From contig QANT01002165.1 of the NCBI GenBank assembly GCA_003254885.1, positions 1 to 64,000 of the forward strand: 64,000 nt of DNA, read 5' to 3'. A program made the position numbers and the translations under genes. This DNA comes from Purshia tridentata. Taxonomy: Eukaryota; Streptophyta; Magnoliopsida; Rosales; Rosaceae. Shown here piece after piece: positions 47,445-59,614 of the stretch; the stretch's first letter is position 1; each line of letters opens with the position of its first letter. The notes beneath the pieces are model-generated. The model saw only the letters and a program-made list of their open reading frames with translations, was not told the DNA's origin and ran no database searches.

Positions 47445-50160
47445 TCTGTGTGATAATGGAGGGAAGATAGTGTTTGATTTTAGGTGAAGGGTGATTTAGA
47501 ATCTTTGCTAATGATGTTGGCTTCTAGATTATATAGTTAGGATTGAAGAAGTATCTCTCTAACGCGGTTGCTTTCTGGTAATTGGAACCGTTGATTGATT
47601 GATGGATTATCCTAACCAATGGGGTTAGCAAGCGTAAGGCACTCTCCATTCCATGCCTTGTAGTTGTGGACCTCTCTTATCTTCATCTTTTCCCATTTCT
47701 ATGCTACAAGTCATCATTTTTAGAAATACTGTATATGTTTGATGTTTCTTGGCCATACAATACAAGCCAACAAGTTTGGTGTGCTTCTTTTCGGCAGAAA
47801 TATAAAGATCAAGAGAAATGTGTATTTATTCTACAATGTTTGAAAAGAAGAAACTTATTTGCACTTGAGCTGTGCTTATACAGCTTTGTGATTTTACTTT
47901 TTGCTTTTTGACAATTGGAACACCCAACCATTTATGGCATTGTCTTGTGTACGTCTAACATTAATTTGCATTTCTGGTATTGTATGGTGGTCATTAGGTC
48001 ATTTAACTCGCATATTAATTTGTATTCAAAGCTAAAAATTAAAACTAATTAAGTATGTAGGACATGAATCTTATGTATTATACAATACTCACTTCATTTT
48101 CATATTATAGCTAGAGCTCTCATATCTCAAAGGTTATCATGATATGTAATATTGATGGTGGCACTTTTGACATAGTTGGAGGATAGGTTAATGCCTTAGG
48201 ATGAGGATCAATTTATGTCGCCTAATAGCGACAAATAATATGTTCAATTGTCAATTTAAATAAAATAAAGGGATATAAAATTAGAAAGCAAAGCTTTGCA
48301 TCTAAAGCCAAATAATAGGAGTGGGGCCTTGGAAAAAAGTGATTTCGTTCTCTGTTTTGGCTTCTAGTATTGAGAGGCTAGCTATTAGATTGGCAGTGAA
48401 TTCTGATCAAGTTAATGCTTGCATGCGTCAATTTTTAGGTCCAATCTTTTTCTGCGTTTGCTCGCTATTATTGTCATTACTTGACTGACTTGGCTTGACT
48501 TGGTTATGCTTATGCAGTGTGTGTGTGTGACGTGTCCATTCACAGTTGGTGTGCTCGAAATTCATGAATGACAGAATGAGGTTGAGAATTTGAGATGCTC
48601 TTCTGGATTGGATTAAGCCACACTTGCACGCCACGTTCGTTCACAGTCCGGCAACAAAGTGAACTATCTTTTTCATGAGGAATCCATCCAAAAACACACC
48701 AGAATGATCAAGGATATATCTTATAGGAGAATTTATGCATTCGGTGCTTCCAACAATGGTTGGAGATTCTGAGAGTTTGAACTGAATCGTAAAAATGAGA
48801 TTATAATATTTAACAGTTCTAAATATTTAAAGACCTAAAAGGTTGTATCATTTGCTTACTTTATAAACTGTAAGCTAAAAGAAGACATTGAAGAACAAAT
48901 TAATTACAAGTCAGCAAAAACTAATTTGCTTAATGGTTACCAAAAGCTGTAAAGAGGACTTGTTAAGTTGTTCCATATTGCCCAAACTAGTGGTTCATTT
49001 CCTGAATTTGGTGTCCAAATCCAGGATATATAGGGTAGCTGCACTTTCGTGTGAGGATAGGATAAGCATCTGCATCCCCTCCTCACCAAACTGTTGGTGA
49101 AAACGACCCCATAACTTGTCTTAAACGACGTCGACCAGGACTAGCATTTCTTTTCGTTTGGGTAAGTCTGGTTGGATAGGATAACCTTACAAATTCATAC
49201 TACTGTTTTGTGTTTGAACTTGTCAAATAAATCATCTCGATCTGTGCTTGTTCTTGGTGTTTAGGTGCTTTCAGAGACACGTTTTGGCAAACTATTCGTG
49301 CCAAATGTCTGTTTTTGCCTGCTACGACAACTAGCAGGCAAATTTTTGGTGCCTAAAAACTCTTTTCCTTCAAGTGATTATGTGGTTCTCTAATCATTAG
49401 AAACAAAGGATTAAATCGCTGTCGTTGTTTTATGATTCACCATCAACGTGCAATTAAATCGCTTTCGTTCATTCATTATATTTTGTCCCTTAAGTTCAAA
49501 ATACCCCAAAGGCTTAACTCAGTAGTAAGATAGTCAAGGTTAGCGGTTTTGCCAATTTCAAGGTCTACAAATTACAAACCACTTGATTGACTTCTTTGTA
49601 TTGAAGAGGTTTGAATTTCAACCCAAAGTACCCAACCCGGCCCTATTATATTCTTATTCTTATAACTAAAAAACTCCATTTCCATTCATGTACGTTGGAA
49701 TTTACAGGTTACATTCTATAATTTATTTAATTAAATAATTTTCTTCTTTGTTATTTTTTTATTAATAAATTAAAGAACAAATGATAAAAGGATCATTAAG
49801 AAAATATTATTAGATCGCTTAAAAGTTAATTAGAAAAAGAAGCTCTTATTAATTGGGTCAAAATGGGGTTGTTGCTGTTGTGGGTGGCACTCTATGATCC
49901 ATATCTCTATTTGACTATTTTCTGGGCCGATTTGATTCTTTTGTCTTCAGCACGTTAACGGGTCAGCATAATGGCTTCTTAATTTCACAGAACCGGGGGA
50001 CTTGGATCATATTTATCTTAGTCTGGTTTTGGCCCATCTATCTTGGCCCATTTTTTAAATTAATTATGTAAAAAAAAATTTGGAAAAACTTTTTTTTTAA
50101 ATTACAAGAGATGAGGAGGGTTTAAACTTGGGTGTGTAGGAGGAATCTTTTGTCATCGGT
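47445..50160. other. HD-Zip promoter and intergenic region
   Basis: The first part is the HD-Zip promoter and leader. Beyond it no gene is supported. Frames of 66-81 codons at 47666-47911 and 48888-49100 have no motifs. About 49130-49180 has an ACGACGTCGA ACGT-core element, but no adjacent gene start. Confidence 0.4.
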
Positions 50161-50164
50161 TAAC

Positions 50165-50490
50165 TAGGACAATAAGGGTGGGCATCAACTTGTCTGAGTC
50201 GATGCTTCGACCAATTAAATCGAAGCTAGCTAACCCAACTGGATAGACGCAGTTTGGGTTTGGATTTCGTCCTCCACCACCCTTAGAAGTCGAGCCGAGC
50301 CGAGCCGAGAGAGAGAGAGAGAACCATTATTTCCAGCAAGACGTAGACCAAAGAGAAGCCTTGTTGACTTAACCCGCTTCTCGACTGCCAACTCGACTAA
50401 CCTCAACTCATCCGAGCCGAGGTTGTGCGGGTAGTGGCAAGGTGAGCCTCAAGCTGCCCAATCCGCCCTATGCCTACTCCTATAGGTCAA
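50165..50490. mobile_element. Short hAT-like MITE with 8-bp target duplication (7/8 match)
   Basis: The element is 50173-50482 (310 bp). It starts TAAGGGTGGGCAT and ends ATGCCTACTCCTA, an inverted terminal pair of hAT type resembling the 19732 element. Flanks are TAGGACAA (50165-50172) and TAGGTCAA (50483-50490), differing at one position. The inside is GC-richer than the surroundings with a GAGCCGAGCCGAGCCGAG run and a GA repeat. Non-autonomous; moderately old given the mismatched duplication. Confidence 0.75.
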
Positions 50491-50808
50491 CCCAACTGTT
50501 ATTGTTGATAAAAAACAAATGTTACTATTAGTTGAAACCTAGTAATTTGAAAGGAACATATAATGGGGTCACTGCTTGAAATATGGTCTCTGATAGTCGT
50601 ACACCTATGACTAAGATCGCAACTGCCATGATTTCACAATCTAACATATCCACTAAAATATGCCAAAACCCTGCACTTTAATTTATTTTGTTTAATAAGA
50701 GAATATATAATTGAAGCAACTAATTAAAGATGATAGTCATAATAACGATCCAAATCTAAAGATGATCAGACGGTGTACATTGACTAGTTCATTAAATATT
50801 TATTATAT

Positions 50809-51624
50809 ATACATATAGGATAATGCTAGGGTGCCTCAATTGTGCTTCAATGACATGGATTATTATTTAAATTAAAATATTTGCCACATCAAATATTGTA
50901 TAATTAACTTATTTTTACCTTTCCATTTTTCTTCATCTTTAAAATATATATATATATATATGTTCTTCATCTTCTTCATTTTATATATCGGTCTAAACAT
51001 TAATATTAACTATGCTCTTCTCCATTTTCTCTTTATTTTCATAGTTAATTGCTAAAACATGTAACTAAACACTCTAAATTTATATTCCCACATCCAACCC
51101 AGCAGCCCCACCCCTCTTATAGGGATCCTCACCAGCAATATATATCCAACATCAACGACCTCCACCATCGGCGTCATTAAACTCAATCTCCGGAAAACCT
51201 CCACCATAAAGGACAGTTGCATTAGTGATGTCTTCCTAATTCAATCTCAAAAGTCTTGCCCGATATCAATCAATCATTATATTCACTAGTGATGCAATCC
51301 CAATAAACTCAAAACTAACCTGGAACTCTGGAAGTGAAGGTATGTACAATAAAAATAGCAAGTAAACTAACTAAAAAGGACCAAAGGTGTGCACATGTGT
51401 GTATGTTTGGTAATGGGGTGGGGCTGCTGGGTTGGGTGAATTAGAATTTAAAGTGTTTGGTTATTTGGAAGTGTATTATAATCAGGGGTAAATAGGTATT
51501 TAGCTACAAATAATTTGACAAGTAATAATGTGATTTGGCAATAAATAATGATGTGTATTACTTAAATTTGCCATATCAAATTGAGACACCAATTTGAAGC
51601 CCAAAATCATTTCCCATACATATA
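50809..51624. mobile_element. Mutator-like non-autonomous element with 9-bp target duplication
   Basis: The element is 50818-51615 (798 bp). The left end GGATAATGCTAGGGTGCCTC and the inverse of the right end, GGGAAATGATTTTGGGCTTC, match imperfectly, and both continue into CAAATTG/CTCAATT-type and TTTGCCA(C/T)ATCAAAT sequence. ATACATATA occurs directly on both sides (50809-50817 and 51616-51624). Nine bases is the Mutator (MULE) duplication length, but the repeat is AT-only apart from one C, so chance matching is possible. No transposase. It ends about 400 bases before the MIR166 hairpin. Confidence 0.6.
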
Positions 51625-51736
51625 ATACATGTGAGTGTGTGCCTATAAACTGTGTGAGAGACAAAGCTAGCCCAACCTAACCCTACAGCTGGTTCCACAA
51701 ATTAACCCGATCGACCACCGGACCCATGCAGCCCTT

Positions 51737-51757
51737 CTCTCTCTCTCTCTCTCTGTC
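51737..51757. repeat. (CT)n microsatellite upstream of MIR166
   Basis: A CT run about 260-280 bases before the hairpin. CT-rich leaders are common in plant transcripts, so this may mark the start of the pri-miR166 transcript. Confidence 0.7.
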
Positions 51758-52035
51758 TCGGTGCAGCCCTAGCCTTTGTTATAATAATTTTATTCTTTAT
51801 TTCTCGTAAAACCAAATGATTGCGTTGATAATCATGTATTTAATTAATTATGACGTTCCACGAACCCCCAATATTTCTTCTACCAAGCTATTTCGTTCAT
51901 TTCTTATAACAATACTCTTCCATTCCGATCACGTACGACATGAGTAAGGAAGAAGAAGAAGGAGACTGGAAAAGAGATCGGGAATTGGAGTTTATATATA
52001 TGCATGTAGGATTGTAGGAAGCTTGTAGTTTGAGG

Positions 52036-52056
52036 GGAATGTTGTCTGGCACGAGG
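52036..52056 (+). ncRNA. MIR166: miR166-5p (star strand)
   Basis: Begins GGAATGTTGTCTGGCACGAG and pairs with the guide with mismatches at TGTTG/TGAAG and CA/TC, giving the bulged duplex typical of miR166 precursors. Confidence 0.88.
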
Positions 52057-52169
52057 TCATCAACTTCGATATATCGGGTCCTTAATTTCAATACCAATTA
52101 ATCTGAATTCAGGGGGAGATATATAATTTGATCACTATATTCTGTATAAATATGTGTATGTTAGTGTCC

Positions 52170-52190
52170 TCGGACCAGGCTTCATTCCCC
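52170..52190 (+). ncRNA. MIR166: Mature miR166-3p
   Basis: Perfect copy of the canonical 21-nt guide, starting with T (U) as AGO1/AGO10-loaded miR166 does. AGO10 sequesters miR166 in meristems. Confidence 0.96.
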
Positions 52191-52209
52191 TCAGTTACTG
52201 CTTCCATCT

Positions 52210-55200
52210 TTTCCAAAGAAGTAGAGAATTCTTTCACCAATTCCATGATCGACTGCATATTCGATCGATGATCTTAACTCTTCAGGTGGGTTTTCATGAC
52301 TCATCCCAAAATAGTTTCTAATTATTTGGTTTTGATCATCACCTTGCAGATTGGGATAATGATGACTGTATGACAAGATCCTGAGTACTACTGCAAGCAG
52401 GTACAAAAGAAAAAGATTAATCATAATTGCTTTTGACTTATGTGATTCATGTGTAATTGATTCTCGATTAAAATTTATATTTTTGAACTTTGCCTGTGAG
52501 GTTTTTGATGTCGGTTCCTTGTTATTTGGTTCATCATTAATTGGATCTGTTTTCTCATGACAACCTTATGTTTCTCATCTGGCTTTTGTCTTTGAGTCTG
52601 ATTAGGGTTTAAACCTCCAAGCTCTTTCATAATATCTTATTATCTTTTCTCTTCTTCCATGCGTTAGGTTGTTCATTAAGGGCTAGATTCAGATTGGGTT
52701 TTCATCTCTTGGACAATATCTCCATGAAAAAATATAGCTAGTTGATTAATCAACTAGAAACAAAACCTTCATTAATTAATTAACAATCCTCTTCTTAATC
52801 TTTATTAATTAGATAATGATATCCCATTAGTGGGCGGTGTGGATTTGCAGAGGTAGCTGGCTAGCTGTATATATGATCTCTACCCTCTCAGCTTTACTAA
52901 TGTAAGTTTTATTATATCTTAATTATTTAACTGAGCTTGCTGGTACAAGCTAGCTTTTAGTGGAGGACTTGGATGGAATTGCATGCCCCGTAAAGATCAT
53001 GGAGACTCAGAGTGCGGAAACATATTCTGTGGATCGAATTGATTCTTTTTTATTCATGTGGTCTGTTTCCTTTTGTAAAAGAGGTATCTTTCTTTTTTTC
53101 ATCTTTTCGGAACCTTTCTTATCGTTTCAGGATTCAGGACAGATTATTAGTTCTAATGAATAGTTAAATTCTCTTCTGTTAATCTTGATACATTATCATA
53201 ATCTAATATAAACCATCACTTAATCACATAAACAAGCAGTTCTAATTGCAATTAGTTTTTTTTTTCTCTTTTCTGTAAGATCCCATCCTCTCCTTTTTCA
53301 TACAGATCGATGTTTTTGGTCCTTATGGTCTAAGATGTATATTTACTTATTTATATTAAAAATTGTATAATACCATGCTAAATTTGATCAAGATGCACAA
53401 CGGATTAAGAATACATATATGCATGGAGAGGGGAGAGATGATCAAAAAATATATTTATCTTGCATGGATATAATTGTATGGTACGTATATCTGTTCTTAT
53501 AACTTTGATGGTATGGCTGATCGTACGTTCTTCGATTTTTCTGATCTCAGATCATTTCCTTCTCTCCAATATATTTTCAGAATCCCCTACCCACAATTTG
53601 CAACACTGTGTTAAGCTTTCTGGAACACACAATGCATGGATGGTTGATATATAGGTACGGCTTGGTTAGTAATTAATTACCTAACCCCAATACCTCATGC
53701 AAGAGCATGAATACTACCACAGTACCACTGACTTCCATTTTCTACGCATTCATGACTTGGGAGTTGGGATATTTTTGCATTGGATTAGGCATGTAAAAAT
53801 ACATATATAACAGATTATATTATAATATATGTTCATTCAGGTCCTGATTATTTATATAGGGGTGGCTAGTAATTAAGTTAACTGTGTGTAATCGTGAATT
53901 GGCCCACATGATTAGTAAATAATACATTCTATATATATTTTCTATAATTTCTATATTTAATTGTAAGTAGTGGGTTGCAGGTGTGCAATGTGCGACAGAG
54001 AAAGGGAAAAGAAGACAACTTTTATTTTGATTAGGTGGTGGAACAGAAAGTGATGCTCAGTGTACTGGAAATGTTGGTTTTATATATAATTGGCCCCTGC
54101 AGAGAGGTCAAGCTAGTCGGTGATGAAGCATGCCTTGATGGCTAGCTTGTTTGTTGCACTTTAATTTCCCTTCATTCCTCAAATTAATCGTAAAGATGAA
54201 CAGTTAACATTTGTTAATTTCGGGAGCAACAAAAGCTAGGGTTTTACAATTGTGCAAACTGCAAAGACAAATATAAAACTAATTAAGTTATTTTTTAAGT
54301 AGGCTCACTGGCTGTGGGTTGCACACCAACCGACCGAATATGCAGTAGTTGCTTTGTTCATCTCCCTTAGGACCATTTCAAGAGAATACATTATAATAAT
54401 CAGCTCGATGATCAATATATTGGTTGTGGCCATTTAACGATCGAACCAGAACAGTTGCCAATTATTGGTGTTTTCAGTTTTGTTTCTGTTCTATTACCTG
54501 TACTACTACTGCAAATTGCTTAACCCATACACCACTGATCGATCTTATCCACCCAGTTTTTATTGTCCAACGTTCGATCGACAATGAAATAATACAACTG
54601 TATATATATAGTCTTCCAAGCTTAGGGTAAGCTTTCAGTTGTATGTATTTCTCAAGTGGAAAAGTCCATTCGATTGAAAGCTGTATACAAATTGCATTAA
54701 AACTGCATCGATCGCAATATATATATATATATAATGAAAGATTGAGAGCGCCCACGAATACCACCAATAATAATATAATAGATACTCCAGTTGCTTATAT
54801 TTGATCAGTGTACGTGCTAACTTGTTATGTATAGTTTATTTAGGTGAAATTTAGTTAATATATATATATATATACGAAAAAATAGACTATTTTTTTTTTT
54901 TTTTGTGACAGGCGAAATATATCTACCCTTATTTAATTGCCAAAATTAGATACATACATCTAAAAATCTTTCTATTGCTATGAATTGATCGAGGAAGGTT
55001 AAATAATTAATTTGATATATATTTTGATTAAGAAAATATTCTTGACTTTATTACAATATCCCCATCAAAAGAATAAGGATCCGATCACCTACCACGTACA
55101 CACACACACACACATATATATATGCACCTTGCATTTGTAATTTTGTATGGCTAGCCTGTTACCCACATAGAAATTTCCTTTCCATATATATGTTGCACTC

Positions 55201-56315
55201 CAATATATAGAAAACTAATTTGTGATCGGCTTTTTATGCATATAAAATTTTGTCATGGCCATGAGATATGCCAAATGAGTCATACCAGGGAATGTAATCC
55301 ATCTTAGGTGTCATCCAGCTCATCAGCCCTCTGATTTACTGCAGCTCGATCTCAATTATGTGAGAATAAAATGACAAAATCTGATTACAATGATAAAAAA
55401 ATTGCACATAATATCTGATTTCTGTGGTGTCAAATCCTAATAATTATTTAATTTTGTCATCTTCATTATCATACACTTATAATTTCTTAGAGAAAAATTT
55501 TATCGAAACATATATATATTCTTGAAAGTCCTTAAATTATCATAAATATTAAAATAAAAACCAGTATGATATATTTTCATACTATAACATGACAAAAACC
55601 CTCAATTAATTAAAATATTGTTTCCTATGATATGATCGATCCGTCCAGCTTTATCCAGCAATTGACAAGCTAAGGCTTAATCACACAAGCTAGGGCATGG
55701 TTTATTTGTAACCAAAAGGGAAAAAAAAACAAGAGAACCCTCCAAATTTGTAACCATACAAAGGCGAAATGTAAGGAAGCATCTCATTACACCACAATTT
55801 GATCTCATCCTCTGTCTCTTTCCTCCATCTTCAATCTGTCTCTCTTCAAACCCGGCGAAATCCAACTTCTCTTGTTGCGGGCCAGCCAGTGTCCCGCCGG
55901 AAGGGAATAGGGGAGAGAGAAAACGAAATTCACCACCTCCTTCTCTCCCTTATCTCCCCCCTCGTCTTCCCGACCATTCCCAAATTCCATTCCCATTCCC
56001 AACCATTGACTTGATTGCTCATTCGATTTTTCCATGCATATTTTGCACTCCCGCCACCTCCGGCCTCCATTTTCTCCACCACGGCCGCCATTATTCTTCA
56101 ACATCCCATCATTTCTTATAAACATCGTTGCCGTGGTAAGCCATAATCATTACACAAACAAAGGCCGAGCCCGCTAGGTTTACGTAGCGTCACGTAAGAA
56201 CATCGATCGGTCGAGCCCAGACATTGACATAAAACCCTCGATCCCCTCCCCAATAAAAAAAAAAAAAGAGTATACATATCTATCAATACAATACAATACA
56301 ATACTTTTTATATAT
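52210..56315. other. 4.1-kb region downstream of MIR166
   Basis: Probably includes the rest of the pri-miR166 transcript, then AT-rich spacer with TA-dinucleotide runs (54716-54732, 54859-54874, 55116-55124) and a CA repeat (55101-55114). Frames of 60-106 codons at 52960-53163, 53460-53654, 54424-54630 and 55805-56125 lack motifs. About 55800-56060 is C-rich and may be promoter or leader of the membrane-protein gene at 56323. Confidence 0.4.
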
Positions 56316-56322
56316 TCGATCG

Positions 56323-57294
56323 ATGTTCTTCGTTCATACGTTACCATTTCTTGACTCCACCTTCGACCTTGCCACCTTAATATTCATCTTCTTCCTCCTC
56401 ATCATCTCCCTCCTGTCCTTAGGCTTCATCTTCCACCTGTGCTTCAAGTCCCGAACCGCCCACCACCTCCAGCATTTCAACTCCCTCTGGACCGTCCGAT
56501 TCCTCCTGGTCTTCTTCGTCGTATTCTGGTCCTTTAACGAGCTCCTCCGCATTCCCTTCCTCCGGCGCACCTACCTCTACCCCTTCCTGGCCAGCAGCAG
56601 CCTCAACCGCTTCAATTTGGAAGAGTCCCATTTTTGCAAACTCCAAGTCGCTCTCTCCTTGGGCTTCTTGGAGCCCGCTTTCTTGCTAACCCTCCTCTTC
56701 CTTCTCGACGTCTCCATAAAAAAGAACACCCCGAATGTCAAGTGGGCCATCGCCTTTGTCCTCTTCACTTGCCTGCCCATGCTCTTCTTGCATGTCTTCT
56801 TCTTGTTCTTCTCTCCATTCCAGAACCTACAGCTGCCGTTACCGGACATGTTTTACGGAAGCTCTATGGTCAAAAAGGACGAGTGGGGGCACACGGTGGC
56901 CTTGTGCGCGTACCCTTTGTGGAACACCATTATATTTGGTGCATTTGGAGTCGGATATTTCATATGGTTCTTGCTTTCCTGTTGGAGGGTGCTTTCTCTT
57001 GTAATCAACAAGGGACTGAGGATGAGGATTTACGGGCTTGCCTTGACGGTCTTGGTGCTCCTGCCGGTGCAAATTATTCTCTTGGGCCTGTCCCTCTGGT
57101 GGAAGCCGGACCACCAAGCCTTCCCTGCTGTTTCGTTCGCTGTCTTTTTGGCTACATTTTCTTCCGCCGTCGTGGGGGAGGGCATTTTGGTCATTAAACC
57201 TACTGCAGACTCTTTGGCCGCCGTAGGAGAAGGCTGCCGGTGGGCTCCAGAAAGGAAACACAGCAGCGAGGAGGAGAACGGAAGTGTCGTGTAA
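56323..57294 (+). CDS. Uncharacterised intronless multi-pass membrane protein
   Basis: A 323-aa single-exon protein dominated by hydrophobic segments, about seven by eye: FDLATLIFIFFLLIISLLSL, VRFLLVFFVVFWSF, LGFLEPAFLLTLLFLLDVSI, WAIAFVLFTCLPMLFLHVFF, WNTIIFGAFGVGYFIWFLLS, RIYGLALTVLVLLPVQIILL and AFPAVSFAVFLATFSSAVVG. A conserved-looking HFCKLQVALSLGFLEPAF stretch and a DEWGHTVALCAYPLWNT loop stand out. The C-terminal tail is hydrophilic and acidic (ERKHSSEEENGSVV). It resembles a plant-only family of predicted seven-span proteins with no settled function, sometimes described as GPCR-like; that comparison is from memory. Codons are C-rich at third positions, unlike the AT-rich flanks, which confirms coding. 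Function unknown. Confidence 0.85.
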   Translation: MFFVHTLPFLDSTFDLATLIFIFFLLIISLLSLGFIFHLCFKSRTAHHLQHFNSLWTVRFLLVFFVVFWSFNELLRIPFLRRTYLYPFLASSSLNRFNLEESHFCKLQVALSLGFLEPAFLLTLLFLLDVSIKKNTPNVKWAIAFVLFTCLPMLFLHVFFLFFSPFQNLQLPLPDMFYGSSMVKKDEWGHTVALCAYPLWNTIIFGAFGVGYFIWFLLSCWRVLSLVINKGLRMRIYGLALTVLVLLPVQIILLGLSLWWKPDHQAFPAVSFAVFLATFSSAVVGEGILVIKPTADSLAAVGEGCRWAPERKHSSEEENGSVV

Positions 57295-57299
57295 GTAAT

Positions 57300-59300
57300 T
57301 CAGACAAAAATATTATATGGACGGAGGGACGTTGATCGATCTATAGGACTTGATGAATCGATGATCATCGTCTAATTAGAATATTGAGGGCCTTGCAGTC
57401 ACTTCAGATGAATGATTTTATTTTATTTGTTGGTAAGTATACACATCGAACTATGGAAGTAAGAAATTAAAGGGAGGAAAATGAGAAGCATGATCATGTT
57501 CTATATTTTATTTCACACCATTTCTTTTTTTATGTCTACATTAAATTTAGAATTTATTTTCCTTTATTTCTTTTTTTTCATGAATTAATTACTGCAAATT
57601 TGTGTTGAATTAATAATCATGCATGAAATATATATACATGAAATGGCAGATTGGCAGCCCAGCAGCCAATGTGAAGCGACTACTTACTGCAGGTTTATAT
57701 TGTGGAGACTGAGAGGATGTATTTGGATGGAATATGATGTATCATAAACTATTTAGATTTTGATAATATTAAGACTAAATTAGGCACGTACCAAAAAAAA
57801 CTAGATATTTGTAAAATATTGTATTTGAAATTCATGTGTATCTTTTTTTTTTTCTTCGAATACAAATATATTTATTGATGATATCATTTAACTAAATTCT
57901 TAAATTTAAATCACTGTTTGCAATGAACCCGGCCTAAGATGGTTCAAGCGCATTGGAATAGGGTTGTTTTGGTAGGCCTGGTTATTCTTCTACATGGGCC
58001 TGTAGCCGCGGACTAGACTTCTCCATATGTGGTCTGCGTATTATCCAACCCAAAATGAAAAGCGAAGCTAGCAGCAAAACAGGTCCACAAGCGAATCTCA
58101 TTGATTATATCTTTATCTTATGTTTACATACCCAATTAACTTGTGTTATTTATTTATATTAAAATTAGATACGTGATCAAACAATATGGAATCAGCAACA
58201 CAAATGTAGTTTTCTATATAATTTGTATCCAAAATTATGTAAAGATTTCTGTGACTATGTATCTTGAAAATTACTTATGAGAGAAAAAATACCAATCAAG
58301 CTTAATAAAATAAAAATTTGCAGATCCTTTAACCCCTGTAAAAAGTAGGAATTTAAAGTAATATTATGAATATAGGAAATCATGATTTTAAAAGTGAACT
58401 AGTATATGAAAACACTGAAATCTTGCACTAAGAGTCGCCAAAAATTGAGCACCTTCCTTGGCGCTTCACATTGATTTTTCTTTGTCGCAAAGCAAAAGTT
58501 CAATCCATATCCACTTTTTTTGGCTGGAGACCCCTATTACTTTAATTATGCAATCGGCATATCTCTCTCCACGATGTGTGGACCTATAAACTGTACATGA
58601 ACATAATAAATAAAATTTTTAGAAATCAAATGGTTGAAATCCCAAATTGGTTAGATGTTATAGTCAAGGTAGATGGCACTAAATTATGAAAAATATTCAT
58701 GGGCCGAAGAGGAAATAAATGCTGTTGTTATTACTAATAAAGGTTTATCATAATTAGAAATAAATTTATTATTTGTCATTTTCAAAAATTCCAATCAGGC
58801 TATTAATAAAACATTTTTTTTCATGAAAATATGAAAAAATTGACCACTAAAGAGTAAAGAGTCCGTGAAGGCTTTGGATAATTTTTGAAAAACTGAGAAA
58901 TAAAAATAATTAGTGGATAAGGAGTATCATTTTTCGAAACAGCTTGCTGTATTCTTGGAAGGATGCTTTCTTGCTTGTCTAGAAAGTTGGAGTGCCAAGA
59001 AAACAAAAGATAAAAAGGAGAAAAGAAAACGAAGCATAAAGCATACTACTCAATACTGTTCCCTTAGATGCTTCATATAATCACTTTTCCTTTCATTCTT
59101 TAACAAATTAAAAAAGGAACTACAGCTAGCCATTCCCATTTTGTGGGTCATCATACATAAACCGCTATAACTCAAAAAATCATATTAAAAATCTCAAATT
59201 TATATCTTAAATATATTTGTCAGTGTTTTATTTATAATAAAATTAATAATTTTTAAAGCGAACTATATATATATATCAGGACAGATTATATATAAATTAA
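57300..59300. other. Intergenic region downstream of the membrane-protein gene
   Basis: 3' flank then AT-rich spacer, with no supported gene. GGCCTG/GGGCCTG motifs near 57975-58010 have no associated start. Confidence 0.4.
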
Positions 59301-59304
59301 TAAA

Positions 59305-59609
59305 GGCCTCGTTTGGTGTATAGGATTGGATTGGAAAGAATAAGTAACAAATTTATGTGTATTTGAAGAATAAATTTCTAAGTTGAAAAAAGAAGATGGC
59401 AATAAAATAGATAAATTATGAAGAAAACTTATCATTTCCAATCCCCTCAAAATGGTGAGGATTAGTAAGGATAACATTTTCCTTGTAGCTAAGCCATATT
59501 CTTTCCCTCTTTTTCCTTTAAGTTAGAAAAACACTTCATCTTTTTCCTTAAATACACATGAATTTACCATTTATTCTTTCTAATCTAATACTAGACACCA
59601 AACGAAGCC
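59305..59609. mobile_element. PIF/Harbinger (Tourist-like) MITE
   Basis: A 305-bp element with long terminal inverted repeats. The left end is GGCCTCGTTTGGTGTATAGG, and the inverse of the right end is GGCTTCGTTTGGTGTCTAGT. Both continue ATT(G/A)GATT(G/A)GAAAGAATAA, about 40 bases at nearly 90% identity. GGCCTCGTTTGG is a typical Tourist-like end. Flanking bases are AAA on both sides, compatible with but not proof of a 3-bp target duplication. No coding capacity. Confidence 0.85.
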
Positions 59610-59614
59610 AAAAT

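Larger units (their letters stand above)
52017..52205 (+). ncRNA. MIR166: MIR166 precursor hairpin
   Basis: A fold-back of about 189 bases. The 3' arm carries a perfect 21-nt miR166-3p beginning TCGGACCAGG and ending CATTCCCC (52170-52190). The 5' arm carries the star strand beginning GGAATGTTGTCTGG (52036-52056). Outside the duplex, pairing extends to GGAAGC (52017-52022) with GCTTCC (52200-52205); the loop is about 113 bases. miR166 directs cleavage of HD-Zip III mRNAs (PHB, PHV, REV, CNA, HB8), controlling organ polarity, meristems and vasculature. Arabidopsis MIR166a and MIR166b lie next to HB7 and HB12, so this is likely their single orthologous locus. The nearby HD-Zip I gene is not a target. 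Confidence 0.96.

Noticed and set aside
55677-56301. Short frames on both strands before the membrane-protein gene
   Set aside because: C/T-rich leader-like DNA gives open frames by composition; no motif and no consistent splice sites.
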